Below, piece after piece: positions 17,765-26,165 of a stretch of 64,000 nucleotides of DNA (its first letter is position 1; the number at the start of each line of letters is the position of its first letter). The stretch is from GCA-2732755 sp965228265 (lineage in GTDB: Bacteria > Planctomycetota > Phycisphaerae > Phycisphaerales > UBA1924), in NCBI GenBank assembly GCA_965228265.1, contig OZ245804.1:2790001-2854000 (forward strand). Reading direction: 5' to 3'. Below the pieces are notes generated by a model. The model searched no databases and had not been told where the DNA came from. It saw nothing but the letters and a program-made list of their open reading frames with translations. The position numbers and the translations under genes are program-made.

Positions 17765-17904
17765 GAGCGGATACAGACTCTGCGAAGAGAACGCTACTTC
17801 ATTTTCACTTCATTCATTGAAGACCCTCACGTCTGATTCAGCGGCCCGTTTCGGCGGCTTGCATACCCTTCACAGAGTGCTGCCGGAACCGTCTTCACAC
17901 TTTC

Positions 17905-17934
17905 TTGACACGCTCTTTGCGCGGGCTGCACAAT
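17905..17934 (+). promoter_or_regulatory. Sigma-70-type promoter, TTGACA-N18-CACAAT
   Basis: Perfect -35 TTGACA, 18-bp spacer, -10 CACAAT followed by GT. The same -35, spacing and -10 with GT occur at 29124-29153 before another pseudopilin-like gene. Confidence 0.7.
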
Positions 17935-18011
17935 GTGGATTTCTCCCTCCGGATATAACTCGGCCTCGTCGGAAGGGGACACCGGCGTAGTGAAAGTTTG
18001 GGAGAACCGGG

Positions 18012-18992
18012 TTGGCCTACCACACGCGCCAGAGGTGTGCGGGACAGCGAGCGTTTACGCTCATCGAGCTGCTCGTCGTCATTTCCATCATCGCACTGCT
18101 GATCGGGATCCTGCTGCCCTCGCTCGGGGCCGCGAAGGACACCGCTCAGAAAGTCAAGTGCGCCTCGCAGCTCCGCCAGCTCGGCGTTGCGTCGCTCACG
18201 TACAGCGTCGACAACCAGGAGTTCTACTGCTCCGGGCCCTTCGACAACCGCATGCGGACCAACCCGACCAACCTCGTGCGGGGTTACGGCAGGTTTGATC
18301 AGGCCGGCTGGGTCGCAGACTTTGTCAACGGCGAGTACGCCGTCCCGGGCGAGCTGCTCTGCCCGACCAACCCCGCCCAGTTCAGCCAGAACCTCATCCT
18401 CAGCCGCGTCAACGAGTCGCCCTACCACACGTTCTCGCAGGAGGAGGTCGACAAGCTCATCGACCGCGGCTTCAACACGAACTACACACAGGCGTGGTAC
18501 ATGGCGCAGTCCGGCCCGCAGAAGCGCCACGCGACGAGCTCGGGCGACCTGATCCCGATCGGGCCGCTCAAGGACTCGTACATGACCGCCGTCTCGCCCT
18601 CGCGCGTGCCGCTCATGGCCGACGCACGCACCGACACGCTCGATACCGCCGACGAGATCGTCCGCCCCGATGGCCGATTCCCGACCGTCAAGGCGCTGAC
18701 CGACGGCCCGATCATCCGCGACGCACGCACTCGGGTCTACGGCTTCCAGGACTACACAGACTTCGGACCCGCTCACGGCCGAGGCAAGTTCTCGATCGGG
18801 GGCGGCAAGGGACACGACCGCACGACGTCGAACTTCCTGTTCGCAGACGGGCATGTCGCGGACTTCAAGGACTTAAACGGCGACAAGGAGTTCGGCGGAC
18901 GTCGCGACGGCGACCGCTACGTGTACGACGACTTCGAGAGCGGCGAGGTCTTCGCCGGCGATCTGCTCTCGGGGCGTCTGGATCGAAGGTAA
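18012..18992 (+). CDS. Pseudopilin-like protein (DUF1559-type)
   Basis: 326 aa from a TTG start at 18012 preceded by GGGAG. The leader MAYHTRQRCAGQRA is followed by FTLIELLVVISIIALLIGI, the prepilin N-methylation and membrane helix motif. The C-terminal half has HDRTTSNFLFADGHVADF, matching the FxDGxV signature. It lies 43 bp upstream of the secreted gene at 19036, so the pair is likely one transcript from the promoter at 17905. The recurring pairing of such genes with dockerin-bearing secreted proteins suggests a role in surface display, but this is inference. Confidence 0.87.
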   Translation: MAYHTRQRCAGQRAFTLIELLVVISIIALLIGILLPSLGAAKDTAQKVKCASQLRQLGVASLTYSVDNQEFYCSGPFDNRMRTNPTNLVRGYGRFDQAGWVADFVNGEYAVPGELLCPTNPAQFSQNLILSRVNESPYHTFSQEEVDKLIDRGFNTNYTQAWYMAQSGPQKRHATSSGDLIPIGPLKDSYMTAVSPSRVPLMADARTDTLDTADEIVRPDGRFPTVKALTDGPIIRDARTRVYGFQDYTDFGPAHGRGKFSIGGGKGHDRTTSNFLFADGHVADFKDLNGDKEFGGRRDGDRYVYDDFESGEVFAGDLLSGRLDRR

Positions 18993-19035
18993 TCACGCGA
19001 GCGCCAGGAGAGCGCCGCGCACTGAGGAGAATGAG

Positions 19036-20589
19036 ATGCAGAAGCGTCATATCGCAGCAGCCGCGCTGCTCGTCGCCGCCGGACAGGGCGCCAGCGCCCA
19101 GGTCGTCATCAACGAGGTCATGCACGATCCCCCCGGCGCCGAGACCGCCTGGGAGTTCTTCGAGCTCTACGGCAGGCCCAACATGGACCTCACCGGCTAC
19201 GCCATCGCGTGCATCAAGGGCGGCAGCGACACCAACGGTGACGGCGTCCCCGAATCACCCGCTGAGATCGACGAGGCATTCACGCTCGACGGCCTCAGCC
19301 TCGGCGCCGACGGCTTCCTCGTGCTCGTCAACGACCCGTTCGGCGACGTCCCCGACTACACACACCCCACCGCCACCATCGCCGACTTCGCGGCCCAGCA
19401 CATCCCGACCGTCGACACCGCTGGCAACCTCGCCAACGGCGACAGCACCACATACCTCCTCGTCCGCGCCCGCCCCAACCACTCGATCTCCGGCGGCGTC
19501 AGCCTCTACGACCCGGGCTACAGCTTCCGCAAGGACGTTGATCCCGACGTCAACTACGACGGCAAGCTCGACTTCGGCATCGAGGGCGGCGCAGCCCTCG
19601 CGGTCGACCCGCTCCAGATCGTCGACGACATCGCATGGAGCGACAACGGCGGCAAGGAGTACGTCCGCTCGAGCGATCAGGAGATCTCCGACACGCAGGG
19701 CTTCGATCCCGATGCCATCAGCCGCGTCAACTACTTCGGAACCAACCCCAACCACGGGCACCGCATCAACAGCGACATGGAAGTCGTCGGCACGCGCAGC
19801 GCCGATGAGGAATTCATCTACGGCGAGATCCTCCGCCTGCCCCCAGTCCGCCCGCTGCCCGAGTTCGGCTTCGACCCGCTCGACATGGCGCTGCCCAAGG
19901 CCCCGACCTACCTCTCCGGCCCTCTCTACGACTGCCCGCCCAGCCCGACGGGCGAGGGCGACTGCACCGTCAGCGGCTCGGGCACCTTCCGCTTCGATGA
20001 CATCACCATCGTCAACGACGCCGGCACCACCAGCGAGACCGGCTTCAACATGACGCCGGGCACGTTCAACGACGACCCCCGCTTCGGTGTCGCGCAGTTC
20101 CGCTTCGTGCTGGCCGACTTCAACTTCGACGGCCTTGCCGATGCCGACGACCTGGCGCTCATCAACGCGAGCGTCGGCGCCACGCTCGACGACCGCACCG
20201 ACTGCCTCGACGAGTTCGGCGCTCCGATCATCGACCCCGATACGGGCATGCCCTTCCAGTGCTATGTCTACGAAGGCCGCGCGTTCAACGGCCTCGAGGC
20301 CATGCGATGGATGGACCCGACCGACGGTCCGGGCGGCAGCAACGACGACGCCGTGACGGTCTTTGACGTCATGGCCGCCGAGGCTGTCATCCCGACGGGC
20401 CGACTCTGCGCCGATCAGAACATGGACGGCTTCGTTTCCCCCGCCGACTTCTCGGCGTGGGTCGCCAACTTCAACATCAACAACCCCGTCGCCGACGTGA
20501 ACCAGGACGGCAGCGTCAGCCCCGCCGACTTCTCGGCATGGGTCGCCGCGTTCAACCAGGGCGCCAACGGTCCGACATGCAACCCGTAA
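19036..20589 (+). CDS. Secreted lamin-tail-like protein with GC-type dockerin repeats
   Basis: 517 aa, ATG preceded by GAGGAGAATGAG. Signal peptide to about residue 21 (ASAQ). The mature N-terminus VVINEVMHDPPGAETAWEFF resembles the lamin-tail domain (LTD) found in bacterial extracellular proteins, covering ~20-200. A dockerin-like Asp loop (DFNFDGLADADDLALIN) lies near residue 365. Two copies of SPADFSAWVA(N/A)FN follow DQNMDGFV and DVNQDGSV loops at the C-terminus, which ends GPTCNP. This is the same C-terminal module as in the genes at 13606, 27520 and 32178. It overlaps the next gene by 13 bp. The protein is exported and probably anchored; the activity is unknown. Confidence 0.85.
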   Translation: MQKRHIAAAALLVAAGQGASAQVVINEVMHDPPGAETAWEFFELYGRPNMDLTGYAIACIKGGSDTNGDGVPESPAEIDEAFTLDGLSLGADGFLVLVNDPFGDVPDYTHPTATIADFAAQHIPTVDTAGNLANGDSTTYLLVRARPNHSISGGVSLYDPGYSFRKDVDPDVNYDGKLDFGIEGGAALAVDPLQIVDDIAWSDNGGKEYVRSSDQEISDTQGFDPDAISRVNYFGTNPNHGHRINSDMEVVGTRSADEEFIYGEILRLPPVRPLPEFGFDPLDMALPKAPTYLSGPLYDCPPSPTGEGDCTVSGSGTFRFDDITIVNDAGTTSETGFNMTPGTFNDDPRFGVAQFRFVLADFNFDGLADADDLALINASVGATLDDRTDCLDEFGAPIIDPDTGMPFQCYVYEGRAFNGLEAMRWMDPTDGPGGSNDDAVTVFDVMAAEAVIPTGRLCADQNMDGFVSPADFSAWVANFNINNPVADVNQDGSVSPADFSAWVAAFNQGANGPTCNP

Positions 20590-21965
20590 CCCGATCCCCT
20601 TTCACGCCCCGAGCGCTCGCCGCGCTCGGGGCGTCTTTGTTCGCGTGCGGAGCAGCCGCCCAGCACGCACGGCTCGAGCTGCTCACACAGCTCGAAATCG
20701 GCACGCCCACCGAGATCGCAGCCTACGACCAGCAGAGCGGGCACGTGCTCGTCACGCTCGCCGAGCCTGTTGAAGTCCTGGTGATCGACGTGTCCGACCG
20801 CCGCGCACCCCATGCCCTTCGGCGGATCGGGTTCGCAGACGTCGGCGGCGCGATCAACTCTGTCGCCTGCCATAATGGGCTCTTTGCCGTCGCGCTCACC
20901 GCCGAGCCTTCGACCGATCCCGGCCTCGTCGTCTTCTTCGATGGCACAGGCCATCGCACGAAGACGGTGCGCGTCGGGGCGATGCCCGACATGGTCACCT
21001 TCACGCCCGACGGCAAGTACGCCCTCGCCGCCAACGAGGGCGAGCCGGCCAAGGGCATCGACCCCGAGGGCAGCGTCTCGCTCATCGACCTGAGCGACGA
21101 CTCGGTCCGCACCGTCGCGCTTTCCGACGTGAAGGAAAGCACCGACGCGACTTGGCTGACGCCGCCCGAGAAGATGCCCGCGGCACTCATCGAGCCCGAG
21201 TACATCGCCGTGACGCCGGATTCACGCTCGGCGTACGTCGTGTGCCAAGAGAACAACGCCGTCGCGGTGATCGATCTCGATAAAGGCGAGCGTCAATCGT
21301 GGCACTGGCTCGGCACATCGAAGGTGGGCGGCATGGACGCCCTGCGCCAGCCCGACACCATCATCGCCTTCGACACACCCGCCGGGCTGCGCATCATCAC
21401 CGCCAACGAGGGCGACCCGCGCGACGAATGGGGCGACGATGGCGTGGCCGAGTACGAGGGCAACGACGTGGTCGCCTCGATCCTCAAAGCCGAGAACCGT
21501 CCCGTCCGCTTCGGCGCGCAGAGCATCTCACTCTACGACGCCTCGATGCAACTGCTCGACGATTCCGGCGACGCGTTCGCACGCCGGATTGACGCAATGC
21601 ACCAAGAAGGCATCGTCGACGATCGCACCGTCAAGATCATCGCCAAGCGCGACGACAAACGCGGCGTCGAGCCCGAGGGCCTCGCGCACACACGCATCGG
21701 CGACACCGAACACATCTTCGTCGGGCTCGAGCGGGCCGGCATGGTCGCGCACCTGACGTGCAGCGCCCCCTATGACACGCTCGAACTCATCGAGATCATC
21801 CAGATCGACACGCCCGACACCAACGGCCACCTCGCCTCGCCCGAGGGCCTGCTCGCCCTGCCCGGCGTTGGCGATACGCCCCCCACACTCGTCGTCACCG
21901 ACGAAGTTCACGGCACGCTCACCTTCTTTGCGATCACCCAAACCGAACCTACTTCAAAGCCTTGA
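20577..21965 (+). CDS. Secreted choice-of-anchor I-like beta-propeller protein
   Basis: 462 aa from ATG 20577, overlapping the preceding stop; this start gives a good signal peptide (RALAALGASLFACGAAAQ). The body has repeated strands typical of beta-propellers and of the choice-of-anchor I family: MPDMVTFTPDGKYALAANEG, DPEGSVSLIDLSD, IEPEYIAVTPDSRSAYVV and ENNAVAVIDLDKG, then ITANEGDPRDEWG. Such proteins are secreted and often linked to esterase/phosphatase or surface modules; no catalytic residues can be named. There is no recognised anchor at the C-terminus. The 3' end overlaps the photolyase gene tail-to-tail by 17 bp. A strong terminator hairpin lies inside the signal-peptide codons. Confidence 0.85.
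   Translation: MQPVTRSPFTPRALAALGASLFACGAAAQHARLELLTQLEIGTPTEIAAYDQQSGHVLVTLAEPVEVLVIDVSDRRAPHALRRIGFADVGGAINSVACHNGLFAVALTAEPSTDPGLVVFFDGTGHRTKTVRVGAMPDMVTFTPDGKYALAANEGEPAKGIDPEGSVSLIDLSDDSVRTVALSDVKESTDATWLTPPEKMPAALIEPEYIAVTPDSRSAYVVCQENNAVAVIDLDKGERQSWHWLGTSKVGGMDALRQPDTIIAFDTPAGLRIITANEGDPRDEWGDDGVAEYEGNDVVASILKAENRPVRFGAQSISLYDASMQLLDDSGDAFARRIDAMHQEGIVDDRTVKIIAKRDDKRGVEPEGLAHTRIGDTEHIFVGLERAGMVAHLTCSAPYDTLELIEIIQIDTPDTNGHLASPEGLLALPGVGDTPPTLVVTDEVHGTLTFFAITQTEPTSKP
20604..20634 (+). terminator. Intrinsic terminator embedded in signal-peptide coding sequence
   Basis: ACGCCCCGAGCG and CGCTCGGGGCGT form a perfect 12-bp stem around CTCGCCG, followed by CTTTGTT. It lies 15 nt past the stop of the 19036 gene but within codons ~10-19 of the gene starting at 20577. 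Confidence 0.7.
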
Positions 21966-23379
21966 ACGCCTCGATCGCTCGCACGCGGCTGGCTTTCACA
22001 TCCACGATCGGCGCCGGGTAGTCGAGCTTGTCCCTCGCCATCGGCGGGAGCTGCGACGGGTCGTGGATGTCTTTGGCGTCGAGCTCTGACAGCTCGGGCA
22101 CGAACGCGCGGATGAACTCGCCCTCGGGGTCGAATTTCTTGGACTGCGAATACGGGTTCATGATGCGGAAGTACGGGGCCGCGTCCGTGCCGGTGGAGGC
22201 GGACCACTGCCACCCGCCGTTGTTGGCCGAGAGGTCGCCGTCGATCAGGTGCTGCATGAAGAACCGTTCGCCGATGCGCCAGTCGATGAAGAGGTTCTTG
22301 GTCAGGAACATGGCCGCGATCATGCGCAGGCGGTTGTGCATCCATCCGGTCTGCACGAGCTGGCGCATCGCCGCGTCAACGATCGGCACGCCCGTGCGCC
22401 CCTCCTTCCACGCGCTTAGGTGCTCGTCGTTCTCGTTCCAACTGAGTCTCTCAGTTGCTTTGTTGAACGCCCTGTGCATCGAGACCCGCGGGAAACCGAC
22501 GAGGATGTGCTTGTAGAACTCGCGCCAGATCAGCTCGCTGATCCAGTGCACCGCGCCGGGCGAGCCCTTGTCGAGCTTGCCGTGGTTCCACTCAACAGCC
22601 TCGTGCACGCACCGGCGCAGTGAGATCGAGCCGCACGCAAGGTAGGGCGAGAGCACACTCGTCGCGTCGCTGGCGGGGAAATCGCGGTCCTGCTTGTAGG
22701 TGTCGATGCGATTCTCGAGGAACGACTTCAATCGGCGCTGGGACGCGCGTTCGCCTGCTGTCCATTCTGCGATGTGCCCCGGCACGTCCTCGTATCCATC
22801 AATCGTTCCCGGCAGCCTGTCGGGCTTGCCCACCATCTCCGCCAGCTTCCGCGGCTTGCCGATCGGCTGGACCGACTCGGGATCGCTCTCATACGCCTTG
22901 TACCACGCCCGCTTGAAGGGCGAGAACACCGTGTAGAAATTCCCCTCGCCCGTGCGCACGGTGCCGGGCTTGAAGACGCACTGATCGGTGAACGCGCACA
23001 CCTCGCCCACCTCGTCCTCGAACAGGTCCGACACCGCCTCGTCGCGCCGATCTTCGTTGACCTCGTACTCCTCGTTGTAGAAGAGCGCATCGCAGCCGTG
23101 CTCTTTGGCGAGTTCAACGATCGCACTTGGGACACGCTCAAAGTCCGGGAGGGTGAGAACTCGCAGCGCGATGTTCTTGGCCGCCAGCGATTCCGAGAGC
23201 TCCGCGAGCATCCGCCTGACGAACTCGACCTTCACCGGCGACCAGTCGTGCTCATTCCACTGCTTCGGCGTGATGGTGTACACCGCGACCACGCCCCCGT
23301 CTGAGCGCTTGCACGCCTCGCTGAGCGCGGGGTTGTCATCCAGGCGCAGATCGTTTCGAAACCAGACCAGTCCCCGCAC
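21949..23379 (-). CDS. phr: Deoxyribodipyrimidine photolyase (class I cryptochrome/photolyase family)
   Basis: 476 aa, typical size. GTG start at 23379 preceded by AGGAGCG. N-terminal antenna/Rossmann domain with GLVWFRNDLRLDDNPAL; the FAD-binding C-terminal domain contains WISELIWREFYKHIL, WKEGRTGVPIVDAAMRQL, GWMHNRLRM and WQWSASTGTDAAPYFRI, including Trp and Asn/Asp positions of the FAD and electron-transfer region. It repairs UV-induced cyclobutane dimers using light. A DCC-family protein gene lies only 9 bp upstream on the same strand, a co-occurrence I recognise from other bacteria. A cryptochrome role is less likely. Confidence 0.95.
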   Translation of the reverse strand: MRGLVWFRNDLRLDDNPALSEACKRSDGGVVAVYTITPKQWNEHDWSPVKVEFVRRMLAELSESLAAKNIALRVLTLPDFERVPSAIVELAKEHGCDALFYNEEYEVNEDRRDEAVSDLFEDEVGEVCAFTDQCVFKPGTVRTGEGNFYTVFSPFKRAWYKAYESDPESVQPIGKPRKLAEMVGKPDRLPGTIDGYEDVPGHIAEWTAGERASQRRLKSFLENRIDTYKQDRDFPASDATSVLSPYLACGSISLRRCVHEAVEWNHGKLDKGSPGAVHWISELIWREFYKHILVGFPRVSMHRAFNKATERLSWNENDEHLSAWKEGRTGVPIVDAAMRQLVQTGWMHNRLRMIAAMFLTKNLFIDWRIGERFFMQHLIDGDLSANNGGWQWSASTGTDAAPYFRIMNPYSQSKKFDPEGEFIRAFVPELSELDAKDIHDPSQLPPMARDKLDYPAPIVDVKASRVRAIEAFKALK

Positions 23380-23388
23380 GCTGCGCTC

Positions 23389-23808
23389 CTACCCGACGTT
23401 GCACCGACCCGTGTCGCAGTTTGCACCCTTGCCGCCGCGCTGGAGCCTTGGCCTTACTTTCGCGAAGGCTCGGTACAGCGCATCGAAGATCGGCCGCAGA
23501 ATCGGCCAGGCCGTCGGCGCGACGAGCCAGCCCAGCCCGATCGCGCGATAGGCCCTGCGGAAAACCTCCACACCCGTCACGGTCTCGCCGCCGGCTGTGA
23601 CCGCATGGATCGAGCCCATGAGCTGTTCGAGCGTCTTGCCGTAGGGCGCCGGGTCAAATTCCGCATCGGCGATGTCGACGAACCGCAGCCGGTCGCGGGT
23701 ATCGCGCCGACCGAGCCACGCGACCTCGCGCTTGCAGAGCGGGCACTCGCCATCGATCAGCAGCGTCAGCGGGTAAGGCCCGGGTTGTGCTTTCGTGCGA
23801 TCTTCCAA
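23389..23808 (-). CDS. DCC-family (DUF393) thiol-disulfide oxidoreductase-like protein
   Basis: 139 aa. LLIDGECPLCKREVAWL near residue 17 is the DxxCxxC signature from which the DCC family is named, with a thioredoxin-like fold; IADAEFDPAPYGKT and the C-terminal hydrophobic segment (WLVAPTAWPILRPIFDALYR) also match. The tail is Cys-containing (GANCDTGRCNVG). Probably a small redox protein; the physiological partner is unknown. The stop is 9 bp from the photolyase start, so the two are probably co-expressed. Confidence 0.88.
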   Translation of the reverse strand: MEDRTKAQPGPYPLTLLIDGECPLCKREVAWLGRRDTRDRLRFVDIADAEFDPAPYGKTLEQLMGSIHAVTAGGETVTGVEVFRRAYRAIGLGWLVAPTAWPILRPIFDALYRAFAKVRPRLQRGGKGANCDTGRCNVG

Positions 23809-23907
23809 GACGCCTCTTCTCCGGGTGCATCCGCTCCCTTACCGCATTCGTCGGTCGGTCGGCCCCGGATTCAGCACCACACGCCCCCGAAAGATCGCCG
23901 GAAAGGG

Positions 23908-24498
23908 CTATGCGGGCTTGAGATACCGCACGCGGATGTACGCCCACCCGAGCAGCGCGCCGATGAGGTCGGCGCAGAGATCCAGGGCCGTGTTCATGTA
24001 GCCACCCACGCCGGTGCTCGGCACAGCGAGCGTCACGAGAAATTCCACGATCTCGTTGAACGCCCCCACGCCCAGGCCCGCCATCACGACGACGATCGCC
24101 AGTGAGACCGAACTCCTGATCCGCTCGCCGAACGCCGCGACGACCAGGCAGTACATGACCAAGGTCGACGCGAAGAAGCCCCAGATGTGCACAAGCTGGT
24201 CGTAGCGGAAGATCGGCACCTTCTCCGACATCGGCACGAGCATGACGTCGTAGAGCCGACCATCACCGACCGGAATCCCGCCGCCGGCAAAGTGCATCCC
24301 CGCCCAGACCGTCAGCCCCACCAGCGTCGCGTCGGTGTAGCTGACTTTCTTCATCGAGAGCCAGACCACCGCCGTAAAGAAAAGAATCACGCCGACGTAG
24401 ATGATGAACTCGGTGTTGCCCCGCGCCAGAAACGACGCACCGAATCCGAAGATCATCAGCGCGATGGCGACCAGAAGCGCGATGTGCAAACGAGCCAT
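23908..24498 (-). CDS. DUF2238-type multi-pass membrane protein
   Basis: 196 aa with about six hydrophobic helices. Conserved acidic pattern YDVMLVPMS...FRYDQLVHIWGF, FNEIVEFLVTL and MNTALDLCADLIGALLGW is that of the DUF2238/YjdF-like membrane proteins. Function in the family is unknown. It lies 3 bp upstream of nothing on its own strand but immediately follows pntB (stop at 24502), so it may be the last gene of the transhydrogenase operon. Confidence 0.8.
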   Translation of the reverse strand: MARLHIALLVAIALMIFGFGASFLARGNTEFIIYVGVILFFTAVVWLSMKKVSYTDATLVGLTVWAGMHFAGGGIPVGDGRLYDVMLVPMSEKVPIFRYDQLVHIWGFFASTLVMYCLVVAAFGERIRSSVSLAIVVVMAGLGVGAFNEIVEFLVTLAVPSTGVGGYMNTALDLCADLIGALLGWAYIRVRYLKPA

Positions 24499-24501
24499 CG
24501 T

Positions 24502-25875
24502 CTACCCCTGCTTGAACTCCGCAACGATCGCGGCCATGGATTTCTGTGCATCACCAAACAGCATCCGCGTGTTGGGCCGGAAGAACAGCGAGTTGTCGAC
24601 CCCCGCAAAGCCCGAGCTCATCGAACGCTTCGAGACCACCACCGTGCGGGCCTTGTCGACCTCGACGATCGGCATGCCATACAGCGGGCTCGACTCGTCC
24701 TCGCGCGCGTCCGGGTTCACGACGTCGTTGGCGCCGATCACGAGCGCCACATCCACATTCTCCATCGTCGGGTTCACATCGCCCGGCTCGGCGAGCTGCT
24801 CGTACTCCACGCCCGCCTCGGCGAGCAACACGTTCATGTGCCCGGGCATCCGCCCCGCGACCGGGTGGATCACGAAACGCACCTCCGCGCCGTTTTCTAT
24901 AAGCAGCTCGGCGAGTTCCTTCACCGCGTGCTGCGCCTGCGCGACCGCCATGCCGTAGCCCGGCACGATGACCACGCTGCGCGCCGCCTCGAGCAGGGCG
25001 TACGTGTCGGCCGCGTTGATCGGCTTGGCCTCGCCCGCCTGCTTGGTCGAGCCGCCGGTCGCGGCCGTCGCGCCGAAGCCCGCGAACAGCACGTTGCTGA
25101 GCGAGCGGTTCATCGCCTTGCACATCGCGCCGGTCAGCATGAGACCAGCCGCCCCGACCAGCGTGCCCGCGACGATCAGGACCGGGCTTGCCAGCGCCAG
25201 TCCCGCGAACGCGGCCGCCACGCCCGAGTACGAATTCAACAACGACACGACCACGGGCATGTCGCCCCCGCCGATGCGGATCACGCTCATCACACCGAGC
25301 CAGATCGCGAGCACAGACAGGACGATCATGATCGAGCCGTGCGCATCCGTCGGCACAGCCAGGCCCGCGACCACGATCGCCGCGACCGCCAATGCGCCCG
25401 TCAGCGTGAGCTGCAACGGGAAGATGATCGGCTTGGTGTTCACTTTGCCGGCGAGCTTTGCGAACGCCACGAGACTGCCCGAGAACGCGACGCCGCCGAT
25501 GATGACCGCAGCCGAAGCCGCGATGCGCCCGGCGACCTCGACGTCTCGGCCCGGCAGGAGCTCGATCAGCCCGACCGCCAGCGAGGCCAGCCCGCCCGAG
25601 CCGTTGAAAAGCGCGACCATCTCGGGCATCGCGGTCATCTTCACGCGCACCGCCGCGAACACACCGATGAGCGAGCCGACGATGACCGTGATCGCGATCG
25701 TCACATAATCGACACCCGTCGCGGTGATGGCCACGATGACCGCCAGGATCATGCCGGCCGCGGAGACATAGTTGCCGCGCTTGGCGCTGGCCTGCTTGCC
25801 CATGAGCTTGAGGCCCACGAGGAAGAGCACGCACGCCAAGATCTCCAGCACGCCCCGAAGGGTGACGTCGCTCAT
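24502..25875 (-). CDS. pntB: NAD(P)+ transhydrogenase subunit beta
   Basis: 457 aa from ATG 25875 (MSDVTLRGVLEIL), which overlaps the pntAB stop by 4 bp and follows a GGGGGG-type ribosome binding site; longer in-frame starts would run into pntAB. About eight or nine membrane helices fill residues 1-260, with the proton-channel region NGSGGLASLAVGLIEL. A soluble NADP-binding domain III follows, with VIVPGYGMAVAQAQHAV, VRFVIHPVAGRMPGHMNVLL and GANDVVNPDA. It couples proton import to NADP+ reduction by NADH at the inner membrane, together with PntAA and PntAB. Confidence 0.96.
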   Translation of the reverse strand: MSDVTLRGVLEILACVLFLVGLKLMGKQASAKRGNYVSAAGMILAVIVAITATGVDYVTIAITVIVGSLIGVFAAVRVKMTAMPEMVALFNGSGGLASLAVGLIELLPGRDVEVAGRIAASAAVIIGGVAFSGSLVAFAKLAGKVNTKPIIFPLQLTLTGALAVAAIVVAGLAVPTDAHGSIMIVLSVLAIWLGVMSVIRIGGGDMPVVVSLLNSYSGVAAAFAGLALASPVLIVAGTLVGAAGLMLTGAMCKAMNRSLSNVLFAGFGATAATGGSTKQAGEAKPINAADTYALLEAARSVVIVPGYGMAVAQAQHAVKELAELLIENGAEVRFVIHPVAGRMPGHMNVLLAEAGVEYEQLAEPGDVNPTMENVDVALVIGANDVVNPDAREDESSPLYGMPIVEVDKARTVVVSKRSMSSGFAGVDNSLFFRPNTRMLFGDAQKSMAAIVAEFKQG

Positions 25876-26165
25876 CGCTGCCCCCCACTCTTGGCGCTCG
25901 GCTTGCCCGCAAACATGCCCAGCATGCGATTCGTCACGACGTACCCGCCCACGACGTTGATCGTCGCTGCGAGCAATGCCAAGACCGCAAGCGCCTTGGC
26001 CCAGTCGCCCTCGATCGAGGTCGCCAGGATCGCCCCGACGAGCGTGATGCCCGAGATCGCGTTCGAGCCCGACATCAACGGCGTATGAAGCTGCGACGGG
26101 ATCCGACGGATCAGCTCGATCCCGAGGAACGAAGACAGTATCAGTACGAGCAAGAGCAGCGTCAT
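25872..26165 (-). CDS. pntAB: NAD(P)+ transhydrogenase alpha subunit, membrane part
   Basis: 97 aa, about three to four helices: LLLLVLILSSFLGIELI, then PSQLHTPLMSGSNAISGIT, a hallmark of the short alpha-2 subunit, then VLALLAATINVVGGYVVTNRML. In many bacteria this segment is fused to PntAA; here it is separate, the three-gene arrangement known from Rhodospirillum. It overlaps both neighbours by 4 bp, giving strict translational coupling. Confidence 0.95.
   Translation of the reverse strand: MTLLLLVLILSSFLGIELIRRIPSQLHTPLMSGSNAISGITLVGAILATSIEGDWAKALAVLALLAATINVVGGYVVTNRMLGMFAGKPSAKSGGQR

Larger units (their letters stand above)
17665..18011. other. Divergent promoter region between two pseudopilin-like genes
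   Basis: 347 bp containing outward-facing TTGACA promoters (17735-17764 minus and 17905-17934 plus). The part between (17765-17880) is AT-richer than the surrounding genes, with a run rich in TTCATT near 17800; no ORF is supported there. Confidence 0.5.

Noticed and set aside
24187..26088. A 633-codon plus-strand frame opposite pntB
   Set aside because: Arg/His/Asp-rich composition typical of antisense high-GC DNA; pntB on the other strand is unambiguous.
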